Part shown: positions 60,374-64,000 of the stretch, piece after piece
Layout: each line of letters opens with the position of its first letter
Numbering within the stretch: the stretch's first letter is position 1
Assembly (NCBI GenBank): GCA_964408455.1
Contig: CAYOZN010000024.1
Coordinates: 1-64,000 of the forward strand
Origin: CAYOZN01 sp964408455
GTDB lineage: Bacteria > Planctomycetota > Phycisphaerae > UBA1845 > UTPLA1
DNA length: 64,000 nt
Reading direction: 5' to 3'
Notes under the pieces: model-generated
What the model was told of the DNA's origin: nothing
What the model saw: only the letters and a program-made list of their open reading frames with translations
The model's database searches: none
Position numbers and translations under genes: made by a program

Positions 60374-60402
60374 CCACACCGGCGGGTCGCCGGTGCCACA
60401 CG
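60374..60402. repeat. Palindromic unit with GTGCCACA tail
   Basis: CACCGGCG and CGCCGGTG (60377-60384 and 60388-60395) form an 8-bp stem with a GGT loop, followed by CCACACG. The stem sequence differs from the 58548 unit but its right arm and tail are alike. Confidence 0.75.
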
Positions 60403-60427
60403 TTCGCCACGCGGTTTGCGCAAGAAC

Positions 60428-60455
60428 AAGGGCGAACCCGCGTGGGTTCGCCCTT
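60428..60455 (-). terminator. Perfect 12-bp hairpin after the RRM gene
   Basis: AAGGGCGAACCC pairs exactly with GGGTTCGCCCTT around GCGT. On the minus strand it lies 55 nt after the RRM gene stop and is followed by TTGTTCTTG, a poor T-run. It may terminate either convergent transcript or protect the mRNA end. Confidence 0.55.
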
Positions 60456-60509
60456 GAGCTTTGTCATTGTGGGTGTGGAGGACAGGGCCGCTATTTCAGC
60501 GGCGCCGCC

Positions 60510-60836
60510 TTACCAGCCGCCGCGATCGCGGCTGCGACCGCCGCCACCACCACCGTAGCCACCCCGGCCACCGCCGCCGCCGCCGCCCGTCTTGGGCTTG
60601 GCCTCGTTGACGGTGAGGGTGCGGCCGTCGTGCTGCTGGCCGTTCAGTGCCGTAATGGCGGCATCGGCTTCGCTGCCGGAGGCCATTTCGACGAAGCCGA
60701 AGCCCTTGCTGCGACCGGTGGACCGATCGGCAATGACTTCGGCGCTGTTGACCTGGCCGTGCTCAGCGAACATTGTCTCGAGCTGCGAGCTGGTCATGTT
60801 GTAAGACAGATTTCCCACGTACAGTTTCTTGCTCAT
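60510..60836 (-). CDS. RRM RNA-binding protein with Gly-rich tail
   Basis: The 108-residue protein has one RNA-recognition motif with RNP2 KLYVGNLSY (residues 4-12) and RNP1 KGFGFVEM (about 45-52), then a tail of Gly with Arg, Tyr and Asp (GGYGGGGGGRSRDRGGW). Such bacterial RRM proteins are often cold-induced RNA chaperones. AGGAG stands 6 nt before the ATG at 60836; a GTG one codon earlier is less likely. Confidence 0.95.
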   Translation of the reverse strand: MSKKLYVGNLSYNMTSSQLETMFAEHGQVNSAEVIADRSTGRSKGFGFVEMASGSEADAAITALNGQQHDGRTLTVNEAKPKTGGGGGGGRGGYGGGGGGRSRDRGGW

Positions 60837-61293
60837 CACAAACTCCTGTGTACAGAGCGGTGACCCCGTTGTTTTGCTTTCAAGGGTCGCGTGAAAGGGG
60901 CCGACACGGCCCTGCGGAAGGAGCTGGCGAGATGAGTAAGAGTCGCGGGATCGTTCGAGGCCCGGTCAATCAAACCGTCGTCGGTTCCATCCAAGGCTGG
61001 AGTGTAGGCGAACGGCCTTGATAAGCAAGGGCAAAAGCCTGTGAATTAGAGCAGGCACGGACCAACCTTTGGCGCTGGCAAGGGTTATGATCAGAAAACC
61101 GCGAACGGTCACTGCCTGTAACGCGGGGGCAAGCCGTTGGAATAACGCACGGCGGGGACCGCAGGAGAACGATGATACGTGGGAATCGGCCGCGCGTCGG
61201 ACGGGAGAAACTCCGTTGGCGACAGGCGCTGTCGGCCCATTCGAGGCTGGGGTGGAAATGCAATCTTATATCCCACGACTCACGTCGTGGGCT
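60837..61293. other. 457-nt spacer without a recognised gene
   Basis: This gap separates the RRM gene and the end of the zinc-ribbon gene set. Weak open frames on both strands show no family features. I looked for tRNA, SRP RNA and riboswitch cores and recognise none. The only clear structure is the palindrome at 61272-61291. Confidence 0.5.
61272..61291. repeat. Palindrome CCCACGAC/GTCGTGGG beside a stop codon
   Basis: An 8-bp stem with a TCAC loop begins 2 nt after the stop (61294) of the minus-strand zinc-ribbon gene. There is no T-run, so it is more likely a REP-like element or mRNA end stabiliser than an intrinsic terminator. Confidence 0.65.
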
Positions 61294-61803
61294 TTATTCT
61301 CTTGCCGCTCCGCGGCTTGGCGTGTCCGGCGCGTACGCCAGCCCGCATTCCGGGCACACGCCGGTGACATTTCCCGTGAGGTCGTAGTCGCACTGCACGC
61401 AGTGCCCCGGCCGGCGGCGGCGGCGGCGAAAGTACAACGCGCAGGTGGGCAGGCCGATGGCCAGCAGCAGGAGCCAGATGGGCACGGAGACGTGAAACGT
61501 ACTATAAGGGCCAACCGGCCCCTTATTGCATGTTGGCAAAACAAGTCCATAGTTGCGCGCCGCGGCCCCGCCGGCGGGTAATGCGTATTGCACGGTGGTG
61601 TGTATGTTCGGCGAGCTCGGCAGCGGCTGGATGCGCAGCAGCCAGACCTCGCCATACGTGATTCCCACGGCGGAGACGCGCTGACCCGTTTGAAGATCGT
61701 GCGAGACCGGCCAGCGCAGCGTGATGCCCCAGGCCGCGACAAGCAGCAGCCAGACCGCCGCACCGGCCGACAGCAGGAGCGTTCGCACCCGCGGCCGGCT
61801 CAC
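61294..61803 (-). CDS. Membrane protein with C-terminal YDLTGN zinc ribbon, copy 1
   Basis: The 169-residue protein has an N-terminal membrane helix (TLLLSAGAAVWLLLVAAWG), an extracytoplasmic part and a second helix (VPIWLLLLAIGLPTCALYF). A basic stretch of Arg is followed by a zinc ribbon CVQCDYDLTGNVTGVCPECG. This ribbon is a signature of planctomycete proteins of unknown function. GTG at 61803 has GGAGG upstream and overlaps the stop of copy 2 by 4 nt. Confidence 0.82.
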   Translation of the reverse strand: MSRPRVRTLLLSAGAAVWLLLVAAWGITLRWPVSHDLQTGQRVSAVGITYGEVWLLRIQPLPSSPNIHTTVQYALPAGGAAARNYGLVLPTCNKGPVGPYSTFHVSVPIWLLLLAIGLPTCALYFRRRRRRPGHCVQCDYDLTGNVTGVCPECGLAYAPDTPSRGAARE

Positions 61804-62264
61804 GCCTTCGCCTCCGCCGCGATCGCCCTGCCGCACTCCGGGCAGACGCCGCTTTCGTTGCCGGTCAGATCGTAGCCGCAGTGCGGGCAGTGGCCGGGCG
61901 GGTGTTTTCTTCGGCCGAACCACCATAGCCAGGCGGTCGGCACCCAGGTTGCTATCAGGATAGGCAGGAGCGGAAAACTGAAACAATTGAGCACGAGGGC
62001 CTCGCCGTATGCCAGGCCGCGCCAGCCATAGTCGATTCGATTAACGCTGGCTAAACACCAGCTCGTGGCGTTCCATTCCGATGCAGCGCTCCGATTTGCA
62101 ATGAACAGACCCCAGCCCGCGCCTACGGAATAGACGCTTGGCCCGACCTTTACACTAAAAGCGAAGTCCCACCACCCGCTGATTAAGTACACGGCCAGCA
62201 GTGCGACACTGAACAGCGTCATCGCCCATTTGCACGCCTTGAACAATCGCCTGCGACGTCGCAT
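61800..62264 (-). CDS. Membrane protein with C-terminal YDLTGN zinc ribbon, copy 2
   Basis: The 154-residue protein begins MRRRRRLFKACKWAMTLFSV, spans the membrane, has a divergent outer domain of about 70 residues, a second helix and the zinc ribbon HCPHCGYDLTGNESGVCPECG. Ends and ribbon are nearly the same as in copy 3 while the middle differs. AGGA lies 7 nt before the ATG inside a conserved leader. Confidence 0.85.
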   Translation of the reverse strand: MRRRRRLFKACKWAMTLFSVALLAVYLISGWWDFAFSVKVGPSVYSVGAGWGLFIANRSAASEWNATSWCLASVNRIDYGWRGLAYGEALVLNCFSFPLLPILIATWVPTAWLWWFGRRKHPPGHCPHCGYDLTGNESGVCPECGRAIAAEAKA

Positions 62265-62294
62265 TGTTTCATCCTGCCGCCGCCGCGCGGATTA
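62260..62294. repeat. Duplicated leader, proximal copy
   Basis: About 35 nt around the start of copy 2 (from the CGCATTGTTTCATCCTGCCG block) are nearly identical to 62806-62842 around copy 3. The repeat includes the ribosome site and the end of the gene upstream. Confidence 0.85.
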
Positions 62295-62810
62295 TTTGGC
62301 CGCCGAGCTGGCGCTGCGGGCCTTTTTCCCCGCGCGCGAGGCCTCCGCCGCCCTGCCGCATTCCGGGCACACGCCGCTTTCGTTGCCGGTCAGATCGTAG
62401 CCGCAGTGCGGGCAATGGCCGGGCGGGTGTCGCTTTCTGTCGATCCACCACAAGAGGCCCGTCGGCACGATCGAGGCCATTGCCAGCCAGAGCGCCGGCA
62501 TCTCGATCGATGAAGCCGACACATCAAATGCTTGTAGAGAAATGGCCTGGTGCAGGTTCAGCCTCGGCCAGCCCTCCCACACCCGCGTCACGGTTAATTC
62601 GGCTTCCAAGGGCTCTATCCACCCAGAGGAATCGAATTGGAGAGCGTAGAACTGGCCTCCCCATACGGAGACCTCCCAGCTTTGACCTGCTATTGGCATG
62701 TACGCTCGGAGCTCCCACCACCCGCTCGCGATGAACAATGCCAGCAGCGCGACACTCAGCAGCGTCATCGCCCATTTGCACACCCTGAACAATCGCCCGC
62801 GTCGTCGCAT
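62292..62810 (-). CDS. Membrane protein with C-terminal YDLTGN zinc ribbon, copy 3
   Basis: The 172-residue protein starts MRRRGRLFRVCKWAMTLLSV, has a membrane helix, an outer domain rich in Trp, a second helix and the ribbon HCPHCGYDLTGNESGVCPECG, then a basic tail ending SASSAAK. It is the first gene of the three-gene series. The ATG has AGGA 7 nt upstream. Function unknown. Confidence 0.85.
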   Translation of the reverse strand: MRRRGRLFRVCKWAMTLLSVALLALFIASGWWELRAYMPIAGQSWEVSVWGGQFYALQFDSSGWIEPLEAELTVTRVWEGWPRLNLHQAISLQAFDVSASSIEMPALWLAMASIVPTGLLWWIDRKRHPPGHCPHCGYDLTGNESGVCPECGRAAEASRAGKKARSASSAAK

Positions 62811-62842
62811 TGTTTCATCCTGCCGCCGCCGCGCGGATTAGT
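62806..62842. repeat. Duplicated leader, distal copy
   Basis: The block matches 62260-62294. It also carries a minus-strand reading ...RRASSAAD-stop that resembles the SASSAAK end of copy 3, as if the 3' end of a lost fourth copy were left here. Confidence 0.75.
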
Positions 62843-63000
62843 CGGCTGCCGAGCTTGCACGGCGCGTCCCGGCGGTTACGCGCGGAGTTCTTGTCTCCTC
62901 GGCGTGCAAGGGCATAGCTTCTTGAGTGGTGCTCCCGCACGCCGCCGGCTGCACGCGCGATGCAACTGTCTGCCGGGAGATGTTAAATGCCGTCCCGGTA

Positions 63001-63411
63001 TCAGGGCTGGAGGATTGCCAGCAGCTCTTCGGCGGTGACACAGGCAGCGGCGAGACCTTCAAAATCCCCGGCATTGCGCGTGACGACGTAGTCGGCCCCT
63101 GCCCGCAGGGGCGGCGGCGGCTTGCAGGGCATCCTCCAGGTCGCTGCCGGCCATGGCGAGGGCACGATCGAGCAATTCCTCATCCAGCGGAACGCAACGG
63201 AATACCTGGCGAATGAGGCGCACGGCGTCCAGCGCCCGTTCGGAGTCCACCTGGCGGCGTGCCACATAAAAGACATTATTGAAGCTGATGGCCGAGACTG
63301 CGGCATCGAGGGCTGCCATTTCGGCAAGTTTCCAGACGCGCACGGCGGCGGCATCGTGCGGGCCTGCGCGCTTGCAGGCAATCGAGCAATATGTTTGAGG
63401 ACGATCATCAC
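63001..63411 (-). pseudogene. Frameshifted PIN-domain toxin
   Basis: Pieces of one PIN protein are spread over three frames. The start MIVL is in the frame of ATG 63411, which overlaps the antitoxin stop. A short NILLDCLQARRP follows in a second frame, then VRVWKLAEMAALDAAVSAIS to DLEDALQAAAA in a third, and LRAGADYVVTRNAGDFEGLA to LLAILQP is back in the first. The shifts fit a loss of about 5 nt near 63398, which removes the catalytic Asp-Thr, and single extra C bases near 63366 and 63113. The last two are in C-runs and could be sequencing errors. Confidence 0.75.
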
Positions 63412-63653
63412 GTGCCGTGCTTGCGCATGCGCTCTTCGTCGAGGATTCTCTCGACGCCGGCATCCGTCGCGGCCGGGAGCATGCCATGAGCCTGGCGCGT
63501 GTGTGGCGGCAGCTCGCTGCGGCCCGGAGCCGGCGCTGCCACCACTTCGAGCAGGCGATGGAGCATATCGGCGACGCTCATCCGGCGTGCGGATGCCAGC
63601 TCTGCCGCGCGGGAAAGCAATTCGTCGTCAATCTCGATGGTCACTCGGCTCAT
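63408..63653 (-). CDS. Antitoxin of the PIN locus, ribbon-helix-helix-like
   Basis: The 81-residue protein begins MSRVTIEIDDELLSRAAELA, then SARRMSVADMLHRLLEVV, a short strand followed by two helices as in ribbon-helix-helix antitoxins, and a Pro-rich toxin-binding tail. It should bind DNA and the PIN toxin. The stop overlaps the toxin ATG by 4 nt. The gene is intact although its toxin is broken. Confidence 0.82.
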   Translation of the reverse strand: MSRVTIEIDDELLSRAAELASARRMSVADMLHRLLEVVAAPAPGRSELPPHTRQAHGMLPAATDAGVERILDEERMRKHGT

Positions 63654-63660
63654 GGGAATG

Positions 63661-63688
63661 ATTATATCCGTCCTCGCGGCATCCTCAA
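63661..63688 (-). promoter_or_regulatory. Promoter for a leaderless antitoxin mRNA
   Basis: On the minus strand TTGAGG (63688-63683) is 16 nt from a perfect TATAAT (63666-63661). The ATG at 63653 follows the -10 box by 7 nt, where transcription itself should start. No Shine-Dalgarno site exists. Confidence 0.6.
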
Positions 63689-63773
63689 AGAAACGACTGA
63701 AAACGTCCAAAGTTACCAGGCGGCCATGCGCGATGAACCTGACCGAAGCCGTCGCCGTTCGAGCCCCGATCCG

Positions 63774-64000
63774 TCAGTCGCTCAGCGAAAACGGCGTGAA
63801 GTTCGTGCGCGTGTCGTAGTAGTCCTCGCCCTCGGCCCGCTTGAGCCAGCCGCAGGCGGCGTAAGTCACCGGCGTGAAGAACACTTCGATCATCACCTTG
63901 AAGAACCAGTTGAATGCAACGATCTTCAACATCGTGCCCGGCGTCCAGATGCCGAAGAAGGCGATGGGATAGAAGAGGGCGCTGTCCACGCCCTGGCCGA
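63774..64000 (-). CDS. Queuosine precursor transporter (YhhQ family), 5' part outside the window
   Basis: The C-terminal 75 residues are present: GQGVDSALFYPIAFFGIW, two membrane helices, and VFFTPVTYAACGWLKRAEGEDYYD before the end NFTPFSLSD. This matches YhhQ/DUF165 proteins, which import queuine or its precursors for tRNA modification. The frame is open to the window edge, so the start lies beyond 64000. Confidence 0.85.
   Translation of the reverse strand, partial: GQGVDSALFYPIAFFGIWTPGTMLKIVAFNWFFKVMIEVFFTPVTYAACGWLKRAEGEDYYDTRTNFTPFSLSD

Larger units (their letters stand above)
60016..60509. other. 494-nt spacer with repeats and a terminator
   Basis: The spacer lies between the convergent cystathionine beta-synthase and RRM genes. 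It holds an 8-bp micro-repeat (60064-60110), one palindromic unit (60374-60402) and a terminator hairpin (60428-60455). I see no gene with family support in it. Confidence 0.6.

Noticed and set aside
60850..61060. Possible structured RNA after the RRM gene
   Set aside because: I looked for SRP RNA, RNase P and riboswitch cores and saw only partial pairings that I could not assemble into a known fold.
62838..63074. 78-residue minus-strand open frame as a gene
   Set aside because: It crosses the start of the duplicated leader and has no ribosome site; only its last residues resemble the zinc-ribbon protein tail.
63059..63487. Separate 142-residue gene in the PIN locus
   Set aside because: Its good part is only the core of the frameshifted PIN toxin; its first 40 residues overlap the antitoxin and match nothing.
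1..64000. tRNA and rRNA genes
   Set aside because: No T-loop plus acceptor-stem combination and no rRNA-like stretch was recognised; a tRNAscan run would settle this.

Overview
The window is GC-rich, gene-dense bacterial chromosome. I read it as a member of the Planctomycetota, possibly Phycisphaerae-like. The signs are two PEP-CTERM proteins ending in runs of arginine, a tandem set of membrane proteins with a C-terminal YDLTGN...CPECG zinc ribbon, separate coaC and coaB genes instead of a fused coaBC, an anti-sigma-like protein joined to a pseudopilin-like segment, and many secreted repeat proteins. This placement is inference from gene content; no rRNA or tRNA gene was found.

Layout. 1-11100: glycolytic gap (3' end cut by the window edge) and tpiA, a DUF433/DUF5615 toxin-antitoxin pair, a 2-hydroxyacid dehydrogenase, a degenerate secreted metallophosphoesterase, larC and an M49-like peptidase. 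11130-15031: housekeeping run secG, yicC, gmk, rpoZ, coaC, coaB. 15239-23520: a PEP-CTERM protein, a large TPR protein, a macro-domain protein, an ECF sigma factor with a probable anti-sigma partner, a GAF/sigma54 activator and an LpxL-type acyltransferase. 24285-35149: a peptide-use block with two POT transporters on the plus strand converging on pepT, an OPT transporter and two more POT-type transporters on the minus strand. 35256-36124: three small tandem exported proteins. 36279-41070: alr and an ABC exporter pair. 41261-50014: mixed envelope genes (LigD-phosphoesterase-like protein, TPR lipoprotein, AMMECR1, glycosyltransferase, two paralogous lipoproteins, a DUF2752 protein, an alpha/alpha-toroid protein) and a type-4 uracil-DNA glycosylase. 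50387-55632: lysine 6-aminotransferase and an ALDH7-type semialdehyde dehydrogenase, separated by a toxin-antitoxin pair and a YceI protein. 55810-64000: a PEP-CTERM beta-propeller, a TatD/EboB-like hydrolase, cystathionine beta-synthase, an RRM protein, three tandem zinc-ribbon membrane proteins, a toxin-antitoxin locus whose PIN toxin is frameshifted, and the end of a queuosine-precursor transporter gene.

How the genes work together. The four POT-type proteins, the OPT protein and tripeptidase T would import and split small peptides. LAT plus ALDH7 would take lysine to 2-aminoadipate, so both loci fit amino-acid and peptide catabolism. Between genes there are two classes of small repeat: palindromic units whose right arm runs into a CACA-type tail (13207, 35800, 58520, 60374) and 7-8 bp micro-repeats lying against gene ends (12504, 33836, 57988, 60064). 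Antitoxins at 51761 and 63653 have a -10 hexamer only 7 nt before the start codon, which suggests leaderless mRNAs.
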